64,000 nucleotides of DNA from assembly GCF_025148125.1 (NCBI RefSeq), contig NZ_CP102267.1:3296501-3360500 (forward strand), written 5' to 3'. Positions 47,983 through 58,005 of this stretch are shown here, piece after piece (positions within the stretch are counted from its first letter, which is position 1; each line of letters starts with the position of its first letter). Below the pieces are notes generated by a model. That model was given only the letters and a program-made list of their open reading frames with translations. It was not told the origin of the DNA and did no database searches. The position numbers and the translations under genes were made by a program. This DNA is from Blautia wexlerae DSM 19850 (GTDB taxonomy: Bacteria; Bacillota; Clostridia; Lachnospirales; Lachnospiraceae).

Positions 47983-49821
47983 TCAGGCAGTTACCTTATT
48001 CTCAAACTGACTGTTATACAGGTCTGCATAGAAGCCTTTCTTAGACAGAAGCTCTTCATGATTTCCCTGCTCGATAATGTCACCGTCTTTCATAACCAGG
48101 ATCAGATCTGCATCCTTGATGGTAGAAAGTCTGTGTGCGATCACAAAGCTGGTTCTGCCCTTCATCAGATTGTCCATGGCTTTCTGGATACGCACTTCGG
48201 TTCTGGTATCTACAGAGGAGGTTGCCTCATCCAGGATCAGGATCTTATTATTGGCAAGAATTGCCCTGGCAATAGTGAGAAGCTGTTTCTGTCCCTGGGA
48301 AATATTACTGGTTTCTTCATCCAGAACCATGTCATAGCCGCCCGGCTGCTGCATGATAAAGTTGTGCACATGGGCTGCCTTTGCTGCAGCGATCACCTCT
48401 TCATCTGTAGCATCCAGACGTCCGTAACGGATATTTTCCATAATGGTTCCTGAGAACAGCCAGGTATCCTGAAGCACCATACCAAACATCTCTCTCAGAC
48501 TACTTCTGTTAAAGTCTTTGATGTCATAACCGTCTACCTTAATACTTCCGCCATTGAGATCATAGAATCTCATAAGCAGTTTCACCATAGTTGTCTTTCC
48601 TGCACCTGTGGGACCTACAATGGCAATCTTCTGGCCATCCTTCACATCTGCAGAGAAATCATTGATAATGATCTTATCCGGATTGTAACCGAATTTTACA
48701 TGTTCAAACTGTACATCTCCTGTAAGTGTATTAACGTCTACAGGGTTCTTCTCATTCTGACTCTCTTCCGGCTCCTCCAGGAATTCAAATACTCGTTCGG
48801 AAGCTGCTGCTGAGGACTGTAACAGGTTTGTAACCTGTGCAATCTGCTGGATTGGCTGTGTAAAGTTACGGATGTACTGGAAGAAGGACTGGATATCACC
48901 GACTTCAATACTTTTTTTGATTACAAACACGCCGCCTAAGAGAGCTACCATTACATATCCAAGGTTACCTACAAACTGCATGATCGGCATCATCATTCCT
49001 GAGAAGAACTGAGATTTCCATGCAGATTCATAAAGCTTCTGATTATCTTTCTCAAATTCTTCTACTACATCATTCTCTTTGTTGAAAACCCGGACCACAT
49101 TATGACCACCGAAGTTTTCTTCGATCTGACCGTTTACTTTACCCAGATAGCTCTGCTGGTCCTGGAAGTATTTCTGGGAATGCTTCATGACAGTCTGGAT
49201 GATGAACATGGAAACCGGCAGGATCAGAAGTGCTGCAAGAGTCATCCACACATTGATGGAAAGCATCATAATAAATACACCGATCAGGGTTGTCACTGAT
49301 GTGATCAGCTGTGTCAGACTCTGGTTTAAACTCATCTGCAGAGTATCCACATCATTGGTGATACGGGAGAGGATCTCACCGTTTGTTCTGCTCTCATAAT
49401 AGTTCAGAGGCAGTCTGTTGATTTTCTTTGAAATATCTTTTCTCAGATTATAGGTAACATCATTGGAGATCCCTGACATTACGAATCCCTGTACAAAGGA
49501 AAAGCATGCACTTAACACATATAATCCAAGTGTCCATAACAGGATCATCCCGATCTTTCCGAAGTCAATTTCACCGGTTCCGTTTACCTTGGCAACCAGG
49601 CCGTTAAACAGCTCTGTGGTCGCCTTACCTAAAATCTTAGGCCCTACAATACTAAACACAGTTCCCGCTACTGCAAAGATAAACATCAGTATAAAGCGGA
49701 ATTTATATCGTCCCATATAACGGAAAAGCTTAGCCATGGAGCCCTTGAAGTCTTTTGCCTTTTCGCCGGACATCATACGTCCATGTCCTCCCATAGGACC
49801 TCTTCTTCTCTGTTCGCTCAT
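47983..49821 (-). CDS. ABC multidrug-type exporter half-transporter, second subunit
   Basis: 612 residues. A Gly/Arg-rich start (MSEQRRRGPMGGHGRMMSGEK) is followed by six membrane helices (about 40-330) and a nucleotide-binding domain with Walker A VGPTGAGKTTMVKLL, Q-loop MVLQDTWLF, signature NISQGQKQLLTIARAIL, Walker B ILILDEATSSVD and IAHRLSTI. Together with the partner upstream it forms a heterodimer like BmrCD/LmrCD that exports drugs or lipids. The start overlaps the partner's stop by four bases. The partner has an SGGQ signature while this one has SQGQ, as in asymmetric heterodimers with one weak site. Confidence 0.92.
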   Translation of the reverse strand: MSEQRRRGPMGGHGRMMSGEKAKDFKGSMAKLFRYMGRYKFRFILMFIFAVAGTVFSIVGPKILGKATTELFNGLVAKVNGTGEIDFGKIGMILLWTLGLYVLSACFSFVQGFVMSGISNDVTYNLRKDISKKINRLPLNYYESRTNGEILSRITNDVDTLQMSLNQSLTQLITSVTTLIGVFIMMLSINVWMTLAALLILPVSMFIIQTVMKHSQKYFQDQQSYLGKVNGQIEENFGGHNVVRVFNKENDVVEEFEKDNQKLYESAWKSQFFSGMMMPIMQFVGNLGYVMVALLGGVFVIKKSIEVGDIQSFFQYIRNFTQPIQQIAQVTNLLQSSAAASERVFEFLEEPEESQNEKNPVDVNTLTGDVQFEHVKFGYNPDKIIINDFSADVKDGQKIAIVGPTGAGKTTMVKLLMRFYDLNGGSIKVDGYDIKDFNRSSLREMFGMVLQDTWLFSGTIMENIRYGRLDATDEEVIAAAKAAHVHNFIMQQPGGYDMVLDEETSNISQGQKQLLTIARAILANNKILILDEATSSVDTRTEVRIQKAMDNLMKGRTSFVIAHRLSTIKDADLILVMKDGDIIEQGNHEELLSKKGFYADLYNSQFENKVTA

Positions 49822-51980
49822 GCCAGTTCCTCCTCTGATAACTGAGATCTTGCAATCTGCTGATATACCTCACAATTTGCCATCAGTTCCTTATGAGTTC
49901 CAATGCCTGCCATATGTCCGTCGTCCAGTACAATGATCTGATCTGCACCAAGGATGGTACTGATCCTCTGGGCAACGATTACGGTAGTTGCGTCCTTGGT
50001 GTACTCCTTCAATGCCTTTCTTAACTGACTGTCAGTCTTAAAGTCAAGGGCAGAGAAGCTGTCATCAAAGATAAAGATTTCCGGATCCTTTGCAATGGCT
50101 CTGGCAATGGACAGACGCTGTTTCTGTCCGCCCGAAACATTGGTACCTCCCTGTGATACAGGGGATTCATATTTCTCCGGTTTGGTATCAATAAATTCTG
50201 TAGCCTGTGCAACCTCTGCTGCTTCCTTTACCTGTGCATCAGTGATCTCCGGCTTACCATAGCGGATGTTTGAATCAATGGTACCTGAGAAAAGTACACC
50301 CTTCTGCGGCACATATCCCAGCTTATCACGAAGCTCTTTCTGAGTCATGTCACGGACATCCACACCATCTACTTTAACAGAACCCTTTGTCACATCATAG
50401 TATCTGGGAATCAGATTGATCAGGGTACTCTTACCACTTCCAGTACTTCCGATCACTGCGATTGTCTGACCTTTCTTTGCTTTAAAGGAAATGTCTGTCA
50501 GTACATTCTCACCTGCTTCCGGGTAAGCAAAGGATACATGGTCAAATTCAATCTCACCTTTCACATTTTCTGACGGATGTACCGGAGTTTCCGGATCCTG
50601 AATAGAAACCTCTGTTTTCAGAACCTCATCAATACGAAGCGCTGCAACATTTGCTCTCGGGAGCATAATAGACATTGCAGTGATCATCAGGAAGGACATG
50701 ATGATCTGCATTGCATACTGGATGAATGCCATAACATTACCAACCTGCATGGTTCCGTTGTCTACTGCATGGGCACCACTGTAAATAATAAGTACAGATA
50801 CACCATTCATGATCAGCATCATAATGGGCATCATAAAAGTCATACATCTGTTGACAAACAGGTTTGTTTTTGTCAGATCCAGGTTTGCTTTCTCAAAACG
50901 CTCTTCCTCATGCTTCTCACGGCTGAATGCGCGGATAACCGGGATACCTGTCAGGATCTCACGTGATACCAGGTTCAGTCTGTCGATCAGAGTCTGTAAG
51001 ATAGTGAATTTAGGCATTGCCACCTGGAACAGCACAAAGATCACAATCAGGATCAGGCCAACTGCCACACCAAGGATCCATGTCATGGAAGAATCTGTGT
51101 TCAATACCTTAATCACACCACCAATACCAAGGATCGGCGCGTACAGAACAATGCGGAACATCATTGCCATAACCTGCTGTACCTGCTGCACATCATTGGT
51201 GCTTCGTGTGATCAGGGATGCTGTGGAGAATTTGTGATATTCTCTGCTGGAGAAGCTCATAACCTTGCGGTAAATGCTGTTTCTCAGGTCATGGCCAAGT
51301 CTGCCTGCCACTCTGGCCGAAATAAATGTGACACTGATTGCTGCCAGCATGATCACCAGAGCCATGGCAAGCATTCTGATACCTGACATCAGGATGTAAT
51401 GCATCTGAATGGCATCCACATCTTTCCCCAGTGCTTCATATTCTGAAGCAACAAAGGAAACACCAGCCTGTGTCACAATAGACTCCGGCATATCTTTCAG
51501 CTTCTCATCCACCTGACTCATAATCTGCTGTACTGCTTCTTCCGGCATCTGCGCCAGCGCTGTCAGTGGGTCTGTTCCCTCCGGAAGGCCCATCTGTGCA
51601 ACCATTGCCTGCCCCTGTTCACTGTCTTCGGAAAAGGCAGATACCATCATCATTGCCTTGGAGAAATCCTCATTTAAATTCTCTCTGGTTTCTTTGGAAA
51701 TATCATCGTTTAATACCCAGGTATCCTCTTCCTGTGTATAATTCTGTGAAACTTCCTTTTTCTGATCCTCATCCATAAAAATCTGAAGATTCTGCAAGGT
51801 TGAATCCCGAAGCTTATCCGGCACACTGTCTTCAATACCTTTCTGCTGGATACCTACATTAATGATCTTGGAGGTATAATCCGGCAGGGAAAGATCACAG
51901 TACGCCTGCAGAAACAGAAGTGCTATGATCAGGACAATGTATCCCGCTGATTTCTTCAGATATTTCATCAGTTTAATCAT
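49818..51980 (-). CDS. ABC multidrug-type exporter half-transporter, first subunit
   Basis: 720 residues from ATG 51980, chosen for GAGGGAATC upstream. The first membrane helix (YIVLIIALLFLQAYCDLSLPDYTSKIINVGIQQKG) is followed by a long extracytoplasmic insertion (about 50-190, acidic, with QNYTQEEDTW and VAQMGLPEGTDP), then five more helices and a nucleotide-binding domain with VIGSTGSGKSTLINLI, VPQKGVLFSGT, VSGGQKQRLSIARAI, IFIFDDSFSALDF and VAQRISTI. Walker B has Asp-Asp instead of Asp-Glu, so this is the degenerate ATP site of the heterodimer. It follows the marR gene in the operon. Confidence 0.92.
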   Translation of the reverse strand: MIKLMKYLKKSAGYIVLIIALLFLQAYCDLSLPDYTSKIINVGIQQKGIEDSVPDKLRDSTLQNLQIFMDEDQKKEVSQNYTQEEDTWVLNDDISKETRENLNEDFSKAMMMVSAFSEDSEQGQAMVAQMGLPEGTDPLTALAQMPEEAVQQIMSQVDEKLKDMPESIVTQAGVSFVASEYEALGKDVDAIQMHYILMSGIRMLAMALVIMLAAISVTFISARVAGRLGHDLRNSIYRKVMSFSSREYHKFSTASLITRSTNDVQQVQQVMAMMFRIVLYAPILGIGGVIKVLNTDSSMTWILGVAVGLILIVIFVLFQVAMPKFTILQTLIDRLNLVSREILTGIPVIRAFSREKHEEERFEKANLDLTKTNLFVNRCMTFMMPIMMLIMNGVSVLIIYSGAHAVDNGTMQVGNVMAFIQYAMQIIMSFLMITAMSIMLPRANVAALRIDEVLKTEVSIQDPETPVHPSENVKGEIEFDHVSFAYPEAGENVLTDISFKAKKGQTIAVIGSTGSGKSTLINLIPRYYDVTKGSVKVDGVDVRDMTQKELRDKLGYVPQKGVLFSGTIDSNIRYGKPEITDAQVKEAAEVAQATEFIDTKPEKYESPVSQGGTNVSGGQKQRLSIARAIAKDPEIFIFDDSFSALDFKTDSQLRKALKEYTKDATTVIVAQRISTILGADQIIVLDDGHMAGIGTHKELMANCEVYQQIARSQLSEEELA

Positions 51981-52116
51981 TGCTTGATTCCCTCTTTTCC
52001 TATTTTTAATGTATGTCTGTTTAAACTCACATGTCAGTTCTTTCACAGACAATATTTTTTATCTGAACATGCTGATACAGTTTTCTCAATCTGCTCCATC
52101 ATGTATTTTTCAGTTT

Positions 52117-52584
52117 CTACCTGTTGACAGGTATCTCCGAAATATTATCCAGAATCTGCCCAAAAAACCTTCGTAAAAGACATAGCTCTGCTTCACTGAA
52201 ATTGCTGAACATCACTTTTTCCACAGCTTTGCTTTCCTGCTGGAGCTCCTCCACGATTTTTCTTCCGTTTTCTGTCAGATATACACGCATGATGCGTTGG
52301 TCTTTATCATCACGTTTCCTGCAGACAATGTCGGCTTTCTCCAGACGCTGGATACTTACATTAACAGTGGGCGGTGTTACACCCATACGCTCTGCAATCT
52401 CCTTCTGGCTGCAGCCGTTATTTCTGTATACGATCATAATGATCGGCATCTGTCCCTGCTGGATACCGATTTCCCGTATACGCTGCATACATCTCATACC
52501 ATATTGGCGGTTGATCTCCATAAAGAGCGCAGGCATGCTTTTCTCTTCTCGTTTTTCTTTCTTCTCCTCTTCCGGGCACCACAT
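52117..52584 (-). CDS. MarR-family transcriptional regulator
   Basis: 155 residues with winged helix GQMPIIMIVYRNNGCSQKEIAERMGVTPPTVNVSIQRLEKADIVCRKRDDKDQRIMRVYLTENG (about 43-110) and flanking dimer helices. It heads the ABC pair, the common arrangement in which a MarR protein represses the exporter until a toxic ligand binds. A palindrome in its promoter region (52638-52652) is a candidate site for autorepression. The start at 52584 has AAAGGAGTG upstream. The N-terminal EEEKKEKREEK run is highly charged. Confidence 0.93.
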   Translation of the reverse strand: MWCPEEEKKEKREEKSMPALFMEINRQYGMRCMQRIREIGIQQGQMPIIMIVYRNNGCSQKEIAERMGVTPPTVNVSIQRLEKADIVCRKRDDKDQRIMRVYLTENGRKIVEELQQESKAVEKVMFSNFSEAELCLLRRFFGQILDNISEIPVNR

Positions 52585-52637
52585 AACTTCACTCCTTTCC
52601 GGCCTCTGTCCTCTTTCAGGTCTGATATTATTCTTTA

Positions 52638-52652
52638 ATTAGCCTGACTAAT
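52638..52652. promoter_or_regulatory. Candidate MarR operator
   Basis: ATTAG-CCTGA-CTAAT, an inverted repeat 54 bases upstream of the marR start, beside AT-rich promoter-like sequence. Confidence 0.55.
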
Positions 52653-52817
52653 CATATATGATATACTTTTAGACAAAAAATGCAAGTGTTTTTTGTGCAG
52701 TTTATAATTATTTTAGATTTAACTTTGATATTTCCAATTTGTAAATATTCAATTTTATTTTGCCCGGCTAATATTTTTCATCTCAGGTCGAATAAAATTT
52801 CCAGTATTCTTCAAGTT

Positions 52818-53702
52818 CTATCTCTGCATGACTTCTTTATAAAATTCTACAAACACATTAATTGCCGGAGACCGCCATTTATTTTTGTGGAGCAGCAACT
52901 GTGTCCATACAGTTACCGGGCAGCCAGCAACATCCAGTCTTTTAATCTGTCCGTCTTTCACATATTTCTCCGAAATAAAATCCGGAAGAAAGGAAAGCAG
53001 GCTGCTGTTTTTTACCAGTTCACATATCTGAAGCGGATTTCCGATTTCAAGAACCGGACGGATTTCCAGTGATTGGGACGCAAGGATTTCATTCAGTATT
53101 TTTCTGTAGCTCATGGCTTGTTCTGTTAACACAAACTCATTCTGAGAAATTTCACTTAATTTCCATGAACAGCCTGCAACAGGATTATCAGCCGCTGCAA
53201 TAAAATGAACCTGTTCTTCCTGTTCCGCACAAATAATAAAATCCGAATCATAAATATGCCTGTCCAGAGTGAAAACTAAATCTGTTTCGTTCTTCCGTAA
53301 TTTATCAAACATCTGCTCTGTACCGTTTTCTGTTATCTCCACTTTTATTTCCGGATACTGATGATGAAAACGCAGAAAATCATTTTTAAAATATCTGCTG
53401 CAGACAGAACTGGACATAGACAACCGTATCTCGCCTTCAATGCTTTCAGCCGAATTCAGCGAATCGAGCATTTTTGCCTGTGCCTTCAGAATGTTTCGAG
53501 CCTGCTGCAAAACTAAAACTCCCTTTTCCGTAAGATTGATTTTATGATAATAACGGTCAAACAGCCTGACATCAAGTTCCTTTTCCAGTTGTTTAATCTG
53601 TGAAGAAACTGTAGACTGCGTATATCCCAGTTCTTTTGCAGCAGCCGAAAATCCGGAATATTCACATACTGCAATAAAAGTTTTTAACACATTTGTATCC
53701 AT
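52818..53702 (-). CDS. LysR-family transcriptional regulator
   Basis: 294 residues. N-terminal winged helix MDTNVLKTFIAVCEYSGFSAAAKELGYTQSTVSSQIKQLEKELDVRLFDR (about 1-50), followed by the two-lobed ligand-binding domain with EGEIRLSMSSSVCSRYF and VAAADNPVAG-type phrases. It is divergent from a sodium symporter gene with 173 bases between, so it most likely controls that transporter in response to its substrate. Start 53702 is chosen for AAAGGAAC upstream; the frame extends six codons further. Confidence 0.93.
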   Translation of the reverse strand: MDTNVLKTFIAVCEYSGFSAAAKELGYTQSTVSSQIKQLEKELDVRLFDRYYHKINLTEKGVLVLQQARNILKAQAKMLDSLNSAESIEGEIRLSMSSSVCSRYFKNDFLRFHHQYPEIKVEITENGTEQMFDKLRKNETDLVFTLDRHIYDSDFIICAEQEEQVHFIAAADNPVAGCSWKLSEISQNEFVLTEQAMSYRKILNEILASQSLEIRPVLEIGNPLQICELVKNSSLLSFLPDFISEKYVKDGQIKRLDVAGCPVTVWTQLLLHKNKWRSPAINVFVEFYKEVMQR

Positions 53703-53810
53703 TTCTCGTTCCTTTCCCATATTTTTTTCAATATTTTCCCATCAAAACGCAGAAGCGTTATTTTTCTTATACAAACGATATTTTCAATAACATACAACAA
53801 AACAATCAAT

Positions 53811-53839
53811 TTTACAAATATTGTTTTTTATCTTATAAT
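53811..53839 (+). promoter_or_regulatory. Sigma-A promoter of the sodium symporter gene
   Basis: TTTACA (53811-53816), a 17-base spacer and TATAAT (53834-53839), 37 bases before the ATG. The -10 is the housekeeping type, not CTCTTT. Confidence 0.7.
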
Positions 53840-53875
53840 ATCCCTTATATGAACTTCTGAAGGGAGCGTTATCTT

Positions 53876-55210
53876 ATGAAACGTGAACAGCTTGGAAGCC
53901 GGCTTGGCTTCATTATGCTTTCCGCCGGCTGCGCCATTGGCTGCGGAAATGTGTGGAAATTCCCGTGGATGTGCGGGCAAAATGGCGGCGGCAGCTTTAT
54001 GCTGATCTATCTTCTGTGTCTGGTCATCCTGGGAATCCCGGCTCTTGTGTTGGAATTTTCCATCGGAAGAGCGGCTCAGACAAGTCCCCTTTTCATGTAC
54101 CGTAAGCTGGAAAAGCCAGGACAGAAATGGGGGATTTTCGGTTGGTTCTGTCTGCTTGGCAACATTGCCCTGATGGCATTTTACACTGTTGTCTGCGGCT
54201 GGATCATTTATTATTTTGTACAGTTTCTCAGAGGTAAAAATGGTTCACTGGGATTTTCAGCCATGATCTCCTCTCCCTCTGTGAATGTATTCTTCTTACT
54301 GGTCACTGTAGTCATTGCATTTTTCATCCTTTCCTTCAATCTTCAGGGAGGACTGGAGCGTGTGACAAAATATATGATGTCTGCACTGCTGGTACTGATG
54401 CTTGCTCTCGCTGTACACAGTCTTTTTCTGAAAGGCTCTGGTGAGGGAATGACCTTTTATCTGAAACCGGATTTCTCAAAGATTGATGGTTCGGTGATCG
54501 TAGGGGCAATGAACCAGGCATTCTTTACTTTATCTACAGGTATGGGTGGCATGGCTATCTTTGGCAGCTATATTGGCAAAGAGCATTCTCTGATGGGGGA
54601 AGCTATTCATGTGATCACACTGGACACACTGGTTGCTTTTCTGGCAGGAGTTATTATTTTCCCTGCATGCTTTACCTTTAATCTGGAAGTAAACGCAGGT
54701 CCGAGCCTTCTGTTTGATACAATGGCAGCAGTTTTTAACAACATGTCCGGAGGTCGCATCTGGGGTTCCTTATTCTTCCTGTTCATGGTATTCGCAGCCA
54801 TGTCAACAGTTCTGGGAGTGTGCGAAAACATTCTGGCAATGATACGTGAGCTTACCGGCTGGTCTCGTCCAAAAGGCAGCGTGGTCTGCGGCACAGGTGT
54901 CTTTCTTCTGGCACTTACCACAGCCCTTGGTTTCAGCGTTTTCCACTTCCAGCCATTTGCCGAAGGAACTACCTGGCTTGATTTCTGGGATTTTATTGTT
55001 TCCAACAATATTTTACCCCTTGGCTCTCTCATCCTTGCACTCTTCTGCTGTAATAAGTTCGGCTGGGGATGGGATAACTTTATCAGAGAGGCCAATACAG
55101 GTAAGGGCTTAAAGGTACAGAAGTGGATGAAACCACTCTTCCGGTTTGTACTTCCGATTATAATTGCCTTTATCTATGTTTATGGTATGAGTACATTCAA
55201 CTGGCGTTAA
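53876..55210 (+). CDS. Sodium-dependent transporter of the neurotransmitter:sodium symporter family
   Basis: 444 residues with about eleven membrane helices. The N-terminal signature REQLGSRLGFIMLSAGCAIGCGNVWKFPWMCGQNGGGSFMLIYL (about 3-46) contains the unwound helix 1 that binds sodium and substrate. NQAFFTLSTGMGGMAIFGSYIG (about 207-230) is helix 6. Family members with eleven helices, such as the tryptophan/tyrosine transporters, import amino acids with sodium; the exact substrate is not evident. It is divergent from a LysR regulator. The start has an AAGGGAGCG site. Confidence 0.93.
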   Translation: MKREQLGSRLGFIMLSAGCAIGCGNVWKFPWMCGQNGGGSFMLIYLLCLVILGIPALVLEFSIGRAAQTSPLFMYRKLEKPGQKWGIFGWFCLLGNIALMAFYTVVCGWIIYYFVQFLRGKNGSLGFSAMISSPSVNVFFLLVTVVIAFFILSFNLQGGLERVTKYMMSALLVLMLALAVHSLFLKGSGEGMTFYLKPDFSKIDGSVIVGAMNQAFFTLSTGMGGMAIFGSYIGKEHSLMGEAIHVITLDTLVAFLAGVIIFPACFTFNLEVNAGPSLLFDTMAAVFNNMSGGRIWGSLFFLFMVFAAMSTVLGVCENILAMIRELTGWSRPKGSVVCGTGVFLLALTTALGFSVFHFQPFAEGTTWLDFWDFIVSNNILPLGSLILALFCCNKFGWGWDNFIREANTGKGLKVQKWMKPLFRFVLPIIIAFIYVYGMSTFNWR

Positions 55211-55288
55211 AATCAAAGTCGTTTACAGCAAGCGCCGGGCATTCCCAGATTGCTTTGCTGCTTACAAATATCTGCCTGGACTTGGCAA

Positions 55289-55335
55289 AAAATAAGCTCT
55301 GTGGATTTTTCTTTTATCCACAGAGCTTATTTTCT
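55289..55335 (+). terminator. Terminator of the symporter gene
   Basis: AATAAGCTCTGTGGAT and ATCCACAGAGCTTATT form a 16-bp stem with a short T-rich loop, then TTCTTTG. Confidence 0.85.
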
Positions 55336-55340
55336 TTGTC

Positions 55341-55386
55341 AGGCGGATATTTGCAATCCGCTCCGCTATTTACTCGATTCGGTTAA
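55341..55386. repeat. REP-like intergenic element, copy D
   Basis: GCGGATATTTGCAATCCGC stem (55343-55361), CTCCGCTATTTACTC and GATTCGGTTAAAT; closely similar to copies at 27510-27555 and 27795-27862. Confidence 0.65.
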
Positions 55387-55411
55387 ATCAGACAGATAAA
55401 TCTCCCTCTGA

Positions 55412-56413
55412 TCAGTGAACCTTCTGATCCAGCATTCTCCGGATCAGCTCAATTGTATCCTTCAGTCCATAGTTGGCACTGTTGATGCACAAATCATAAT
55501 TCTCCGGTTTTCCCCATTTCTCACCGGTATAAAATTCATAATATTTCTTATGCTGCTTATCCATCTGCTTCAGAAAACGTACTGCCTGTTTCAAATTCAT
55601 ATTACGGATATCCATAACGTGCTGCACACGAACCTGGAAGGGAGCACTGATAAACAGGCTGATATGAGGAATGTGATTATTCTTAAGAATCGTGTCTGCA
55701 CAGCGCCCCATAATCACACAGTCTTCACTTTTTGCCAGTTCACAGATCAGATCACTCATGTTGAAGAAAACCGCATCCTGTTTCGGAAGTCCGTGATAAC
55801 GGTTGAATTCCCTGAACCAGGTTTTCAGATCTGTATGTTTTTTCTTTCTGTATTTATCAAATTTCTCAAAATTACCTGTATCACTGACTACACTTTTATC
55901 TGCCTGCAGACGCTTCATAACCTGATCAAAGATCTCTGCATCATAATAGTTGATCTGAAGCTGATCTGCCAGTTCAAATCCGATATCATTACCGCCACTT
56001 CCCTGTGTACGGCTGATACAGATGATCAGATGATCATTTTCGGAAATCTCATTCTGGCGTCTTGCGATCAGATTATTCAGACTGATACGTTCTTTATCTA
56101 CAATATCTGTCTGTCCAAATGTATCCGGAAGACTTTCAATCTCTTTCAGAATACTGTCATACTCTATCATAAGACGTCTTCTCTCGCTCTTATCCCTGAT
56201 GGTACGGGCCATGTTACTGATCAGCGCCAGTTCACTTCTGAGCAGATGTCCGTCCGGCTTGGTATACATCAGTGCTGCCAGATGACGGAGAGTTGTTTCT
56301 TTTTGTCCTGTAAATGTACGTCCCAGAGAGGAACCCACACATTTATAAACTTCTTCGTCCAGGTTATAAATGCGTATTGCAAGTTCTTTACATTTTTCCT
56401 GATTGTCCTGCAT
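55412..56413 (-). CDS. Cytidylate-kinase-like protein with an N-terminal helical extension
   Basis: 333 residues. The C-terminal part (about 130-333) is a cytidylate_kinase2-like fold: HLIICISRTQGSGGNDIGFELADQLQINYYDAEIFDQV with a P-loop-like GSGG, VIMGRCADTIL (about 232) and VQHVMDIRNMNLKQAVRFLKQMDKQHKKYYEFYTGEKWG. The first 125 residues are helical and not part of known kinases. It may phosphorylate a nucleotide or another small molecule. The gene is transcribed after the antiporter gene, 15 bases downstream, which suggests a shared transcript. Confidence 0.85.
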   Translation of the reverse strand: MQDNQEKCKELAIRIYNLDEEVYKCVGSSLGRTFTGQKETTLRHLAALMYTKPDGHLLRSELALISNMARTIRDKSERRRLMIEYDSILKEIESLPDTFGQTDIVDKERISLNNLIARRQNEISENDHLIICISRTQGSGGNDIGFELADQLQINYYDAEIFDQVMKRLQADKSVVSDTGNFEKFDKYRKKKHTDLKTWFREFNRYHGLPKQDAVFFNMSDLICELAKSEDCVIMGRCADTILKNNHIPHISLFISAPFQVRVQHVMDIRNMNLKQAVRFLKQMDKQHKKYYEFYTGEKWGKPENYDLCINSANYGLKDTIELIRRMLDQKVH

Positions 56414-56428
56414 AATGATCCTCCCTCC

Positions 56429-57868
56429 TTATAAAAAGAATACAAACATATCGATAATAAACACCGGAACCAGAAATGCCACAGACCACAGCATATATCC
56501 GAAAAATGACGGCATCTTCACACCATTCTCATCAGAGATTGCCTTTACCATAAAGTTCGGGGCGTTTCCGATATAAGTGTTAGCACCCATGAATACTGCA
56601 CCGCAGGAAATTGCGGACAGAACCTTGGTCGGTACAGTTCCCAGTGTGGTTGTGATTCCATTGGTAAATGCCAATGTTCCTGCTGTTGTAAGGAATACCA
56701 GATAAGTCGGTGTGTTATCCAGAAAACTGGAAAGTGCACCTGTTGCCCAGAACATCTCTGCAGGCTTGGTGATTCCAAGATTTGGTCCTACTGCTTTCAG
56801 AAGCATCAGTGCAGGCTGCATGGTAATAAAGATACCAATGAATAAAACTGCAACTTCCTGGATCGCGCCCCAGGTAAAATGGTTTCTGATACGGATCTGC
56901 TTATCTGTTGTCTTAAAGGAAAGAAAAGCAGCAAGCAGAATGATCACGATTTCGATCAGAGCCGGGAATGTCAGGGTTACTTCTCCAAAGAGATGAATGC
57001 CTCTTACATTGCCTGCTGCATCCTGGAATGCGGACATTCCCGGAAGTACACCGCTTAAGATTACCGCGCCAACGATCATCACAAGGAAGATGATATTGTG
57101 CAGTCCATCCAGACGGAACTGAGTACCCGGTTTACGGATATCCGGTTTACGGCCATTTGCAATATCCTTTCTGTAGGAACGTTTATCGATCTGATAAAAT
57201 GCAAATAGCAGTATGACCATATTAAAGATCAGCACAGGGAACAGATGCAGGCTCCAGAAGAAAGGAACACCTCGCATAAATCCCATTAACAGCGGCGGAT
57301 CTCCAATCGGGGTAAGACATCCACCCATATTGGAAACCATGAAGATAAAGAAGATCATAATATGTCCTTTTCTCTTTCTCCATGAATTCATTTTAATTAC
57401 CGGACGTACCATCAGCATACTGGCACCGGTGGTACCGATACAGCTTGCCAGAAGAGTTCCCAGTGCAAGCAGACCTACATTAACACGGGGGGAACCTGCG
57501 AAATCACCCTCCATGGTAATATTACCTGATACGCAGAACAGGCCGAATAACAGAATGATGAATGTAAGATAATCATTCACAATACAGTCCAGAACTGTCT
57601 CTGCAGTCTTTCCGGCTCCATAAACGAAAGCAAATGGAACCACCATCAGAATGATCCATAAGGCAACAACCAGTGGCTGATGAGACTCCCACCACTCCGC
57701 TTTTACCAGAGGCATCACTGCAATACATAACAAAAGCCCTGCAAAGGGAATGCAAAGCCATACAGGTACTGTAGATGGTGCTTTACTGCCTTCTGCCGCA
57801 AATACACTCAACGGACAAGCCAGAAGAACTGCAAAAAAAGCACCCAGTACGGTCACCAACTTTTTCAA
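56429..57868 (-). CDS. NhaD-type sodium:proton antiporter (ArsB/NhaD superfamily)
   Basis: 479 residues from TTG 57868, chosen because GGAGGTG lies seven bases before it; ATG 57883 lies on top of that site and ATG 57994 has none. About twelve membrane helices. Conserved loops are SNMGGCLTPIGDPPLLMGFMRGVPFFW (about 183-209) and FLDNTPTYLVFLTTAG (about 388), the two half-helix ion-site repeats of this superfamily. It likely exchanges sodium for protons, or carries a dicarboxylate-like anion. A strong promoter lies about 110 bases upstream. Confidence 0.88.
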   Translation of the reverse strand: MKKLVTVLGAFFAVLLACPLSVFAAEGSKAPSTVPVWLCIPFAGLLLCIAVMPLVKAEWWESHQPLVVALWIILMVVPFAFVYGAGKTAETVLDCIVNDYLTFIILLFGLFCVSGNITMEGDFAGSPRVNVGLLALGTLLASCIGTTGASMLMVRPVIKMNSWRKRKGHIMIFFIFMVSNMGGCLTPIGDPPLLMGFMRGVPFFWSLHLFPVLIFNMVILLFAFYQIDKRSYRKDIANGRKPDIRKPGTQFRLDGLHNIIFLVMIVGAVILSGVLPGMSAFQDAAGNVRGIHLFGEVTLTFPALIEIVIILLAAFLSFKTTDKQIRIRNHFTWGAIQEVAVLFIGIFITMQPALMLLKAVGPNLGITKPAEMFWATGALSSFLDNTPTYLVFLTTAGTLAFTNGITTTLGTVPTKVLSAISCGAVFMGANTYIGNAPNFMVKAISDENGVKMPSFFGYMLWSVAFLVPVFIIDMFVFFL

Positions 57869-57977
57869 AACTGCCACCTCCATATTGTATTTTCGTACAG
57901 CGCGATTATCATTCAGGAGATTTTTTTCATATATGTGTTTCTTCCTATTTAATATGCGCTTGTTTTTTACAGATGCA

Positions 57978-58005
57978 ATTATATCATACAGCATACAAAA
58001 ATCAA
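57978..58005 (-). promoter_or_regulatory. Promoter of the antiporter gene
   Basis: TTGATT (58005-58000), a 16-base spacer and TATAAT (57983-57978) on the minus strand. Confidence 0.65.

Noticed and set aside
53811..53839. TTTACA before the sodium symporter as a TcdR-like site
   Set aside because: The -10 is TATAAT with a 17-base spacer, a normal housekeeping promoter.
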